From positions 1 through 64,000 of the forward strand of contig JAFEEX010000018.1 in assembly GCA_018240895.1 (NCBI GenBank): 64,000 nt of DNA, given 5' to 3'. This DNA comes from Pseudomonadota bacterium (GTDB taxonomy: Bacteria > Pseudomonadota > Alphaproteobacteria > Sphingomonadales > Sphingomonadaceae). The position numbers were made by a program, and so were the translations under genes. Each line of letters starts with the position of its first letter. Within the stretch, counting starts at the first letter, position 1. Below are positions 15,824-24,036 of this stretch, piece by piece. The notes beneath the pieces are model-generated. The model made no database searches, had not been told where the DNA came from, and saw only the letters and a list, made by a program, of their open reading frames with translations.

Positions 15824-17962
15824 TTACGGCTGGCCGCTGCGTGGCCGCCCTGCCGGTTCCTTCGACCGTCCGGTCGCCTCATTAAGGAAGTCCTGATTGG
15901 CGGCCGGCGGAGGCGGGGGCGGCGGCACCGGTTCCAGCCCGCCGTTGTCATTTGGCCCAGGCTGCGGCTGTGACTGCACCGGCTGGCCCTGATCGGTGCG
16001 GCGAACGGTCCGCCCGGTGGCCGGGTCAACAAGGTTGCCCTGCTCGTCAGGGTAATAATACTCCTCCGGGTTGCCCATCAGGTTGGTTTCGTCATCCGGT
16101 TCAAGCTGCCAGGCCGGCAAGGTAACTTCGGTATCGAACTTTTCGATCGGACGATTGGCAACCGCCACCTTCATATAACTGGCAAAGGCGCGCGCCGGGG
16201 CGGTCCCGCCCTGCAGGCCGGTTACCGGCTTGTCATCATCGCGGCCCATCCATACCCCGGTGGTGATCCCGCTGGAAAAGCCCAGGAACCAGCCATCCTT
16301 GTTCGATGTGGTGGTGCCGGTCTTGCCAGCCACGGGCCGGCCGATCTGCGCGGCGCGGCCAGTGCCGATGCTGACCGCGCTTTGCAGCAGATCGGTAATC
16401 CCCGCCGAGACATAGGCCGGAACCAGCATCTGCCCGCCGCGGGCATCGCGCTGATACAGCACCCGCCCGTCAGTGGTGGTCACCTTGCTGATGCCATAGG
16501 GTTCAATCGCCTGGCCCTTGGCAGAAACCGCGGCAAAGGCGCGGGTCATGTCAATCAGGCGGACTTCGTTGGAACCCAGCACCATCGAAGGATAGGTGCT
16601 GATCGGCGTGGTGATGCCAAACCGGCGCGCCATGCCGGCCACGCTGGAAAAACCCACTTCATTGCCAAGCTGGGCGGCAACGGTGTTCTTCGAATAGGCA
16701 AAGGCGGTGCGCACGTCGATCTGGCCGGCATAGGTGCCGCCCGAATTGCGCGGGCTCCACCCGTCGATCGTCACCGGTTCATCCATCACCTTGGCATTGG
16801 GGGTATAGCCCGCCTCAAGCGCGGCAAGATAGACGAACAGCTTCCACGCCGATCCGGGCTGGCGCACCGCATTGGTGGCCCGGTTGTAGTTGGAGGTGAC
16901 GTAATCCGTTCCGCCAACCATCGCCAGCACCGCGCCATCGCGGTCCATGCTGACCAGCGCGCCCTGCGCGCCGGCGGGGGCATTGACCTTGATCGAATCG
17001 GTCGCCGCCGCCTGCAATTTGGGATCGAGCGTGGTCCATACCTCGATCGGCTCGGTATTGTCGCCCAGCAGCAGATCAAGCTGCGGCAGCGCCCAATCGG
17101 TGAAATAGCGCGCCGAATTCTGCCCGGATTCCGCCGCAAACCTGATCGAGGCGTAATCGACCGATCCTGCCTGGGCGGCGCTGATCGCACCGTTCTGCTC
17201 CATCAGCGCCAGCACCACCTTGGCGCGATCAATCGCGGCCTTAGCATCGGCTGTGGGTGAATAGTGCGATGGCGCCTTGACCAGCCCGGCGATGATCGAC
17301 GCCTCTGGCAGGGACAGGTCAGTCCCTGGATGGCCAAAGAATTTGCGCGACGCGGAATCTACGCCATAGGCACCACCGCCAAAATAGACCTTGTTGAGAT
17401 AGGCCTCAAGAATCTGGTCCTTGGAAAACTTCCACTCGATCGCCAGCGCCAGCACCACCTCGCGCAGCTTGCGGCTCCAGGTGCGATCGTTGTTGAGGAA
17501 CACCGTGCGGGCAAGCTGCTGGGTAATGGTCGATCCGCCCTGCTTGAAGCGGCCTTCGCGATAACGCACGTAAAACGAGCGGGCGATGCCAACCGGATCG
17601 ACGCCGATGTGGCTGCGGAACCGCCGGTCCTCGGTGGACAGCATCGCGTCCTTCATCACCTGCGGGATCTGATCGTAGGGCAGCCATTTGCCATAGCTTG
17701 GCCCCATGGAGAACAGTTCCGATCCGTCGCGCGCGCGCACCACGATCATCTGCCCGGCCTGGCTGGATTTGAGCTGGTTGTAGCTGGGCAGGGTCTGCGC
17801 GGTCAGCCCCACCGCCACCGCCAGAACGATTGCCGCCAGCAGGGCCAGCGCCACACCCCAGACGAACAGACGGCGGATCAGGCGCCACCACCAGCTGGAT
17901 GCCGGCGCCTTTTCCGGCTGGCGGCCATTCGGCGCGGAACGCCGGATATCACTTCTGGCCAT
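15824..17962 (-). CDS. penicillin-binding protein 1A, bifunctional class A
   Basis: Polymerises and cross-links peptidoglycan at the inner membrane. The 712-residue chain has a cytoplasmic N terminus with WWW before a transmembrane helix (about 32-52). A GT51 glycosyltransferase domain follows, with catalytic Glu111 in STEDRRFRSHIGVD and GGSTITQQLARTVFL. The transpeptidase domain has SxxK at Ser371-Lys374 (PGSAWK), SxN at 424-426 (SKN) and KTG at 547-549. A Pro-rich tail with a seven-Pro run closes the protein. All active residues are intact, so this is a functional class A PBP rather than a pseudoenzyme. It is the mrcA/ponA type, though the name is not certain. Confidence 0.93.
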   Translation of the reverse strand: MARSDIRRSAPNGRQPEKAPASSWWWRLIRRLFVWGVALALLAAIVLAVAVGLTAQTLPSYNQLKSSQAGQMIVVRARDGSELFSMGPSYGKWLPYDQIPQVMKDAMLSTEDRRFRSHIGVDPVGIARSFYVRYREGRFKQGGSTITQQLARTVFLNNDRTWSRKLREVVLALAIEWKFSKDQILEAYLNKVYFGGGAYGVDSASRKFFGHPGTDLSLPEASIIAGLVKAPSHYSPTADAKAAIDRAKVVLALMEQNGAISAAQAGSVDYASIRFAAESGQNSARYFTDWALPQLDLLLGDNTEPIEVWTTLDPKLQAAATDSIKVNAPAGAQGALVSMDRDGAVLAMVGGTDYVTSNYNRATNAVRQPGSAWKLFVYLAALEAGYTPNAKVMDEPVTIDGWSPRNSGGTYAGQIDVRTAFAYSKNTVAAQLGNEVGFSSVAGMARRFGITTPISTYPSMVLGSNEVRLIDMTRAFAAVSAKGQAIEPYGISKVTTTDGRVLYQRDARGGQMLVPAYVSAGITDLLQSAVSIGTGRAAQIGRPVAGKTGTTTSNKDGWFLGFSSGITTGVWMGRDDDKPVTGLQGGTAPARAFASYMKVAVANRPIEKFDTEVTLPAWQLEPDDETNLMGNPEEYYYPDEQGNLVDPATGRTVRRTDQGQPVQSQPQPGPNDNGGLEPVPPPPPPPAANQDFLNEATGRSKEPAGRPRSGQP

Positions 17963-18064
17963 AAGGCTCGAACAATCCTTCGGTTCGGGCGAAGGCCCGG
18001 CACACCGCGCGCTTCTTAGGGCATTTGTCCTGAAGGGTTAATGACTAATCGTCGAACGGGCCAT

Positions 18065-18466
18065 TCAGTCCTGCGGCTTGAAATCCAGACTGGCGCTGTT
18101 GATGCAATAACGCAGCCCGCCCGCATCGCGCGGGCCATCGGGAAATACGTGGCCCAGGTGCCCTTCACAGCGGGCGCAGCGGACCTCTGTGCGGGTCATA
18201 CCGTGGGACATATCGCGGATTTCCGTCACCGCCTCGCCCTCAACCGGGGCGGTATAGCTGGGCCAGCCCGAACCGGAATCGTACTTGGTGGCAGAGGCAA
18301 ACAGTGGCGCGCCGCAACCGGCGCACATATAGACCCCGGTGGCCTTGTTCTGTTCATATTCACCGGTGAAGGCCCGTTCGGTGCCGTGTTCGCGCAGGAT
18401 ATGGTACTGCTCGGGGCTAAGGCGCTGGCGCCATTCGGCTTCGGTCAGGGTCAGCTTGTCGGTCAT
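18065..18466 (-). CDS. msrB: peptide-methionine (R)-S-oxide reductase MsrB
   Basis: Reduces the R-epimer of methionine sulfoxide, complementing msrA at 3490. Two CxxC pairs (CAGC and CARC, Cys48/51 and 97/100) bind the structural zinc. The catalytic Cys121 lies in [22 protein letters not shown] and [10 protein letters not shown] are standard. Two ATGs are possible; I prefer 18466 (133 residues) because the GGAG site is six bases from it and abuts the first ATG at 18472. It lies 30 nt downstream of nfeD on the same strand, so it may be co-transcribed with the SPFH/NfeD pair. Confidence 0.95.
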   Translation of the reverse strand: MTDKLTLTEAEWRQRLSPEQYHILREHGTERAFTGEYEQNKATGVYMCAGCGAPLFASATKYDSGSGWPSYTAPVEGEAVTEIRDMSHGMTRTEVRCARCEGHLGHVFPDGPRDAGGLRYCINSASLDFKPQD

Positions 18467-18496
18467 GTTCATCTCCTTGCCCCCGGCAATATGGGG

Positions 18497-18943
18497 TCAG
18501 TGAAGGTGTTCGACAATCAGCGTCGCCCCGTCGTGGCCCGATACCCGCATCCGGGTGCCGGGTTCGGCATCGGGGCCGCGCGCCATCCAGTCGCTATCGC
18601 CCAGCCGCACGCGCCCGCCGCCGGGGCGCAGCGCCTCTGTCACCATCACGACCTCTCCCACCGCGCGCGCACCGCGATCGTTCATCCGGGGATCGGCCGG
18701 CTCCACCGGATTGCGACGCAGCCAGTTTCGCCCGGCGAATACGAAAATCATCGCCAGCGCGGCGAACACCACCACCTGAAGCGGCAGGCCGATCGGCACC
18801 AGCCAGGTCAGCAGCCCGGTCGCCAGCGCCGCACCCGCCAGCCAGATCAGGAAAAACCCGGGAATGACCATTTCGCCGATCCCCAGGATCAGTCCCAGCC
18901 CCAGCCACAGCAGGTGGGGTGACAGCGAATCGAACCAGGCCAT
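18497..18943 (-). CDS. NfeD family membrane protein
   Basis: A 148-residue protein with three or four transmembrane helices in the first 75 residues (for example LLWLGLGLILGIGEMVIPGFFLIW, then VVVFAALAMIFVFAG) and a C-terminal soluble OB-fold (about 85-148). Short NfeD proteins partner SPFH proteins and may anchor or stabilise them. Its ATG overlaps the SPFH stop by one base (TGATG), a direct sign of coupling; a GTG one codon earlier is an alternative start. The partner role is known for the family, not proven here. Confidence 0.85.
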   Translation of the reverse strand: MAWFDSLSPHLLWLGLGLILGIGEMVIPGFFLIWLAGAALATGLLTWLVPIGLPLQVVVFAALAMIFVFAGRNWLRRNPVEPADPRMNDRGARAVGEVVMVTEALRPGGGRVRLGDSDWMARGPDAEPGTRMRVSGHDGATLIVEHLH

Positions 18944-19863
18944 CACTTCTTGCCCTCTGCCCCGCCCAGCGCATCCTTGACCAACTCACCAATCCCGCCG
19001 ACCGTGCCGATCAGCTGTGTCGCCTCCACCGGGAACAGGATGGTCTTGGCATTGGGCGATGTCGCAAAGCCGGCCACCGCATCGGTATATTTCTGGGCGA
19101 TGAAGTAATTGAGCGCCTGACTGCCCGATCCGGCAATCGCTTCTGACACCACCCGGGTCGCTTCCGCTTCGGCGGCGGCGGAGCGTTCACGCGCCTCGGC
19201 ATCGCGGAAGGCGGCTTCCCTGCGCCCCTCGGCGGACAGGATCTGGGCCTGCTTTTCGCCCTCTGCACGCAGGATTTCAGAAGCGCGCAGCCCCTCTGCC
19301 TCAAGGATCTGGGCGCGCTTTTCACGCTCGGCCTTCATCTGCCGGGCCATGGCGTTGGAAATGTCCGCTGGGGGGCGAATGTCCTTGATCTCTACGCGGG
19401 TGATCTTGACCCCCCAGGGCGCAGTGGCGTGATCAACCACCACCAGCAGCCGGGCATTGATCTCGTCCCGCTTCGACAGTGTCTCGTCCAGGTCCATGCT
19501 GCCCATCACCGTGCGCAGGTTGGTCGTGGTAAGCTGCATGATCGCGATATAAAGGTTGGACACTTCATAGGCGGCCTTGCCCGCGTCCAGCACCTGAAAG
19601 AACACCACCGCGTCAACCCCGACCATGGCGTTGTCCTTGGTGATGATTTCCTGCCCCGGAATGTCCAGCACCTGCTCCATCATGTTGACCTTGTGGCCCA
19701 CGCGGTCAACGAAGGGGACGATGACGTGCAACCCGGGAGTGGCCGCCAGGGTAAACTTGCCCAGCCGTTCAATCGTATAGACATAACCCTGCCGCACCAC
19801 GCGCACGCCCATCAGCAGGAAAATGAAAACCACGCCGACCAGGGCCAGCAGCACTCCACCCAT
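18943..19863 (-). CDS. SPFH/Band 7 (stomatin-paraslipin, QmcA type) membrane protein
   Basis: A 306-residue stomatin-like protein. It has an N-terminal membrane anchor ([19 protein letters not shown]) and the Band 7 domain beginning [39 protein letters not shown] follows, then a long Ala/Glu/Arg coiled coil ([15 protein letters not shown] and repeats) and a C-terminal [15 protein letters not shown] segment. I chose ATG 19863 because GGGAG is eight bases upstream; a GTG three codons earlier would abut that site. It is paired with nfeD, the usual partner, and probably organises inner-membrane microdomains. Confidence 0.9.
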   Translation of the reverse strand: MGGVLLALVGVVFIFLLMGVRVVRQGYVYTIERLGKFTLAATPGLHVIVPFVDRVGHKVNMMEQVLDIPGQEIITKDNAMVGVDAVVFFQVLDAGKAAYEVSNLYIAIMQLTTTNLRTVMGSMDLDETLSKRDEINARLLVVVDHATAPWGVKITRVEIKDIRPPADISNAMARQMKAEREKRAQILEAEGLRASEILRAEGEKQAQILSAEGRREAAFRDAEARERSAAAEAEATRVVSEAIAGSGSQALNYFIAQKYTDAVAGFATSPNAKTILFPVEATQLIGTVGGIGELVKDALGGAEGKK

Positions 19864-19993
19864 CACTTGCACTCCCGTTGCCTAACTGCGGCAATGGTAG
19901 CGGATGGGCCGGCGGCGACAAGCGAAACCGGACCGGTTTGCCCAGTAATAGCCGTGACCGCGATCTGTGACGGGATGGCGATCTGGACCAATC

Positions 19994-21205
19994 TCAGGAA
20001 ATAGTGGTCGGCCGGCCCGCGATCGCCCGTCCTGCCGCCGCGCCGCTGGCCCAGGCCCACTGGAAATTGTAGCCGCCAAGCCAGCCGGTGACGTCCACCG
20101 CCTCGCCAATGGCGTAAAGCCCCGGCACCTTGCCCGCTTCCATCGTCTGCGAGGACAGGCCGGTGGTGGCGATCCCGCCGGCGGTTACCTCTGCCTTGGC
20201 GAAACCTTCGGTGCCGCTGGGGTGAAAAGCCCAGCCGCGCAAGGCCTGCTCGATCTGGCGCAGCGCCTTGTCACCCTGCGCGCCAAGTTCGCCGCCGGCC
20301 TTCAGCCGGTCAAGCAGGGCATCGCCCAGCCGTTCGGGCAAGCGCTCGGCAAGCGTGCGGCGCAGCGACTGGCGCGGCGCGGCGTGCTTGGCATCGATCA
20401 GCCAGCCCGGCGCGGCACCGGGCACGAAATCAACCTGGATCGCGGTGCGATGCTGCCAGTAACTGCTGATCTGGAGCATCGCCGGACCCGAAAGGCCGCG
20501 ATGGGTGAACAGCGCCGCCTCGCGAAATTTCACCTTGTTCCAGCGCACTTCGACCTCGGTTGAAACCCCAGACAGTTCGCGAAACAGCGCCTCGTCCGCG
20601 CCAAGGGTAAAGGGTACCAATGCCGGGCGCGGCTGGACAATCGCCAGCCCGAACCGGCGTGCGGTGTCATAGGCAAAGGTGCTGGCCCCCAGCTTGGGGA
20701 TCGACGGACCTCCGCAGGCAAGAACCAGCGCCGGAGCGGTGTGGATCCGCCCGCCCAATGTCACGCGGTAAAGCCCGTCGCCATGATCCAGCGCTTCAAC
20801 CGGATCGCCAAGCGCCAGCACGACCTGCCCGCGTGCGCATTCATCCAGCAGCAGATCGACCACCTGCCGCGCCGAACCATCGCAGAACAACTGGCCCAGG
20901 GTCTTTTCGTGCCAGGCGACCCCGCGCGCCTCCACCAGATCAAGAAAATCGCGCGGGCCATAGCGGCTGAGGGCCGACTTGGCGAAATGCGGATTGCCTG
21001 ACAGAAACCGGTCCGGCGCGGTGTGCAGGTTGGTGAAGTTGCAGCGGCCCCCGCCCGAAATCAGGATCTTGCGTCCCGGCTGGGCATTGTGATCCACCAG
21101 CAGCACCCGCTTGCCGCGCTGCCCGGCCTGGGCCGCAGCCATCATCCCCGCCGCACCCGCGCCGATGATGATGGCATCGAAGGGGGGAGCCTTGCGGTCA
21201 GCCAT
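19994..21205 (-). CDS. NAD(P)/FAD-dependent oxidoreductase, HI0933/BaiN family
   Basis: A 403-residue flavoprotein. The dinucleotide-binding GAGAAGMMAA follows a short N terminus. The family-specific GRKILISGGGRCNFTN loop is next, then FCDGSARQVVDLLL, LACGGPSIPKLGASTFAYD and, near the end, VTAGGIATTGLS, GLYAIGEAVDVTGWLGGYNFQWAWASG. The latter two are strong HI0933 signatures. Characterised relatives are gut bile-acid reductases (BaiN), but in proteobacteria the substrate is unknown, so I give no reaction. It is followed on its 5' side by an inverted-repeat element and then a second, unrelated flavoprotein gene. Confidence 0.88.
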   Translation of the reverse strand: MADRKAPPFDAIIIGAGAAGMMAAAQAGQRGKRVLLVDHNAQPGRKILISGGGRCNFTNLHTAPDRFLSGNPHFAKSALSRYGPRDFLDLVEARGVAWHEKTLGQLFCDGSARQVVDLLLDECARGQVVLALGDPVEALDHGDGLYRVTLGGRIHTAPALVLACGGPSIPKLGASTFAYDTARRFGLAIVQPRPALVPFTLGADEALFRELSGVSTEVEVRWNKVKFREAALFTHRGLSGPAMLQISSYWQHRTAIQVDFVPGAAPGWLIDAKHAAPRQSLRRTLAERLPERLGDALLDRLKAGGELGAQGDKALRQIEQALRGWAFHPSGTEGFAKAEVTAGGIATTGLSSQTMEAGKVPGLYAIGEAVDVTGWLGGYNFQWAWASGAAAGRAIAGRPTTIS

Positions 21206-21247
21206 TTGAACAAATTGCCAAGAGTTTGCCAGGTGCTCCGTCCATGC

Positions 21248-21328
21248 TGAGCCTGTCGAAGCACTGTCCTTTTCTTCGCGCCCCGCGCGCAGCCGTTTGA
21301 GATGAAATGCAGTCCTTCGACAAGCTCA
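21248..21328. repeat. inverted-repeat element with TGAGCCTGTCGAAG arms
   Basis: TGAGCCTGTCGAAG at 21248-21261 and CTTCGACAAGCTCA at 21315-21328 are inverted copies matching at 13 of 14 bases, about 53 nt apart, with further partial matches outside them (GTCCGTCC type). This CTTCGACAAGCTCAG motif is familiar as an extragenic palindrome scattered through many proteobacterial genomes, including sphingomonads. It lies between two minus-strand flavoprotein genes and may act as a transcript processing or termination site. Copy number outside this window is unknown. Confidence 0.6.
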
Positions 21329-21355
21329 GGACGGACACAGTTGGGGGCAAAACCA

Positions 21356-22978
21356 TCACTGCCGCACAATGCTTTGCGCCACCGCCTCACCCAGCTTGAT
21401 CCCGTCGATAGCGGCGGAAAGGATGCCGCCGGCATAGCCCGCGCCCTCACCGCCGGGGAACAGGCCGGTGACGTTGATCGACTGGAAATCCTTGCCCCGC
21501 GTGATCCGTACCGGGCTGGAGGTGCGGGTTTCCACCCCGGTCATCACCACGTCGGGGTGATCGTACCGTGCAATCTGGCGGCCAAACACCGGGATCGCCT
21601 CACGCATTGCTTCAACCGCGAAAGCCGGCAGACACTGCGACAGATCCGTCGGGGTCACGCCGGGCTTGTAGCTGGGCGTTACCGTGCCCAGCGCGGTTGA
21701 GGCGCGTCCGGCAAGGAAATCCTCAACCCGTTGCCCCGGTGCCTGATAGCCGCCGCCCCCGGCCTGATAGGCCAAGCTTTCCCAATGGCGCTGAAAGGCG
21801 ATCCCGGCGAGCGGCCCGTCAGGATAGTCCCGCGCCGGATCAATCGCGACGACGAAGCCCGAATTGGCGTTGAATTCCGCGCGCGAATACTGGCTCATCC
21901 CGTTGGTGACGACGCGCCCTTCCTCGCTGGTGGCGGCAACCACCCGCCCGCCCGGGCACATACAGAACGAATAGACCGTGCGGTCATTGCTGGCATGATG
22001 AACCAGGCTATAGGCCGCCGCGCCCAGATCAGGATGCCGGGCAAAGCGGCCATAGCGCGCCGCATCAATCCAGCTTTGCGGGTGTTCGATCCGCACCCCT
22101 ATCGAAAACGGCTTGGCCTCTACATGAACGCCGCGCGCGTGCAGCATCTCGAAGGTCGGGCGCGCCGAATGGCCCACCGCCAGAACCACATGGTCAGCTT
22201 CCAGAAACGATCCGTCCGACAGGTGCAGCCCACGCAGCGCCAGCGCACCGTCACCGCGCCGGTCAAGCGCCAGATCGTCAACCCGGGTCTGCCAGCGGTA
22301 TTCGCCGCCCAGTTCCTCGATCGTCTCGCGCAGGGATTCAACCATGGTGACGAGGCGGAAAGTGCCGATGTGCGGGTGCGCTTCCCACAGGATATCGTCA
22401 GGCGCCCCGGCGCGCACGAATTCCTCCAGCACCTTGCGGCCCAGGAAGCGCGGGTCCTTGACCCGGCAATAGAGCTTGCCATCGGAAAAGGTTCCCGCCC
22501 CGCCCTCTCCGAACTGGACGTTGCTGTCGGGATTCAGTTCGCCGCGCCGCCACAGGCCCCAGGTGTCCTTTGTGCGCTGGCGCACCACCTTGCCGCGATC
22601 AAGGATGATCGGCCGCAGCCCCATCTGCGCCAGCACCAGTCCGGCGAACAGCCCGCACGGCCCCGCGCCGATCACCACCGGGCGCGTGCCAGTCCAGCCC
22701 GCGGGCGCGCGGACCGGCGGATGCCAGGCCATGTCCGGGCTGGGCCGCACGTCCTTGTCCCCGGCAAGGCGGGCCAGCACCCCGGCCTCATCCGTCACAT
22801 CGACATCAAAGGTGTAAACCAGCAGGATCGCATTCTTGCGCCGCGCGTCATTGCCGCGCTTGAACAGCGTCCACCCGCGCAGGGCATCGGCCCCGATGCC
22901 CAGCCGCGCGCAAATCGCGGGGGCAATCGCGTCAGGGGAATGATCGAGCGGAAGGGACAGGCCGGACAGGCGGATCAT
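21356..22978 (-). CDS. FAD-dependent dehydrogenase (COG2509 type)
   Basis: A 540-residue flavoprotein with an N-terminal ferredoxin-like extension. It begins MIRLSGLSLPLDHSPDAI, then WTLFKRGNDARRKN. The FAD site comes next (PVVIGAGPCGLFAGLVLAQMG), followed by the WRRGELNPDSNVQFGEGGAGTFSDGKL block typical of this uncharacterised family. It closes with FPGGEGAGYAGGILSAAIDGIK. I chose ATG 22978 since the longer reading runs through the end of the next gene. It follows the dienelactone-hydrolase-like gene by 19 nt on the same strand. Plant and bacterial relatives lack a settled substrate. Confidence 0.85.
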   Translation of the reverse strand: MIRLSGLSLPLDHSPDAIAPAICARLGIGADALRGWTLFKRGNDARRKNAILLVYTFDVDVTDEAGVLARLAGDKDVRPSPDMAWHPPVRAPAGWTGTRPVVIGAGPCGLFAGLVLAQMGLRPIILDRGKVVRQRTKDTWGLWRRGELNPDSNVQFGEGGAGTFSDGKLYCRVKDPRFLGRKVLEEFVRAGAPDDILWEAHPHIGTFRLVTMVESLRETIEELGGEYRWQTRVDDLALDRRGDGALALRGLHLSDGSFLEADHVVLAVGHSARPTFEMLHARGVHVEAKPFSIGVRIEHPQSWIDAARYGRFARHPDLGAAAYSLVHHASNDRTVYSFCMCPGGRVVAATSEEGRVVTNGMSQYSRAEFNANSGFVVAIDPARDYPDGPLAGIAFQRHWESLAYQAGGGGYQAPGQRVEDFLAGRASTALGTVTPSYKPGVTPTDLSQCLPAFAVEAMREAIPVFGRQIARYDHPDVVMTGVETRTSSPVRITRGKDFQSINVTGLFPGGEGAGYAGGILSAAIDGIKLGEAVAQSIVRQ

Positions 22979-22997
22979 GCCGCCGCCCCTACAGCGG

Positions 22998-23867
22998 CTA
23001 AAGTCCTTTGAACAGCGCCAGCATCCGCGCCCATGCCCGCTCCGCCTCGGCCTTGTCATAGACCGGCGCGTCAAGCGTGCACCAGCCGTGATCCGCGTTA
23101 TAGACCTCCACTTCCGCAGGACGGAGCGCAACCTTTGCCGTGTCGGCAAGGACCGTCTTGTCCGCGGGTGAACGCTGATCATCATTGCGGGCGATGGCGA
23201 ACAGGAAGCTGGCCTTGCTTTTGGCGATCAGCAGGTGCGGGCTGTCCGCCCCGGGCGTGACCAGCCCAGCGCCGTGGAACGAGGCGGCGGCGCGGACTCG
23301 CTCTGGCGCGGCGGCGGCGGTGCGCAATGTGGAAGGCCCGCCCATGCAATAGCCGCAGGTGCCGATCCCCTTGCGCGGATCGGCGCTGGGCTGCCGGTCC
23401 AGCCAGACGGTGAAGGCGGCGGCATCGCGCATGGTTGCATCGGGCGTGATCGCGGCGATCATCGGCTTCAGCTTTGCCTGCCCCTCGGGCGTGCGCCATT
23501 CCGCCATCGACCCCACCACCGGCGCCCGTGCGGACCGATAATAATGGTTGACCACCAGCACCGCATAGCCAGCCCGCGCAAGCCGGCGGCCCATTTCCTT
23601 ATAGGCATCGCGCAGCCCCGCAATGTCGGGCCACATGATCACCGCAGGATGGCTCCCCCGCGCGGGCCGCACGAAAAAGGCATCGGCGGTGCCGTCCGGC
23701 GTCGCGATATCGACCATGTCCTCGGCCAGGCCACGCTTGTCCGGCACCTTGGCATCGGCGCAGGCGGCAACCATGCCCGCAACGCCGGCGGCGGCAAACT
23801 GGCGGCGATTGAGGCCGATCCGGGCAAGCGCGGCATCTTCCTCATGAGCGGTGAGATCGTCACACAT
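22998..23867 (-). CDS. dienelactone hydrolase family protein, exported (Tat, possible lipoprotein)
   Basis: An alpha/beta hydrolase of 289 residues. The start at 23867 has GGAG upstream. A twin-arginine signal occurs at LNRRQFAAAGVAGMVAAC, whose VAAC end also meets the lipobox rule, so a Tat-exported lipoprotein is possible. The nucleophile Cys lies in GTCGYCMGGPS, as in true dienelactone hydrolases, and the final DHGW supplies the catalytic His. YAVLVVNHYYRSARAP is typical of the family. Exported members are less common than cytosolic clcD-type ones, so the substrate may be an ester or lactone outside the cytoplasm. It is divergent from the quinohemoprotein gene, sharing a 169-nt intergenic region. 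Confidence 0.82.
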   Translation of the reverse strand: MCDDLTAHEEDAALARIGLNRRQFAAAGVAGMVAACADAKVPDKRGLAEDMVDIATPDGTADAFFVRPARGSHPAVIMWPDIAGLRDAYKEMGRRLARAGYAVLVVNHYYRSARAPVVGSMAEWRTPEGQAKLKPMIAAITPDATMRDAAAFTVWLDRQPSADPRKGIGTCGYCMGGPSTLRTAAAAPERVRAAASFHGAGLVTPGADSPHLLIAKSKASFLFAIARNDDQRSPADKTVLADTAKVALRPAEVEVYNADHGWCTLDAPVYDKAEAERAWARMLALFKGL

Positions 23868-24036
23868 GGTCCGGCTCCATTCTTCTCCCGCGCGCAGGAT
23901 AGCCTGCTGCGGAGCAAGGTCCAGCACCGCAAACGCTTAACCGCACAATTAAGGTTGCAATCGCGGCGCGAATGCTGCGAATTGTCGCGCGCACTGACTC
24001 GCACCAAGCGGGCGGCTGTAGGAGAGGATTTTTGCC

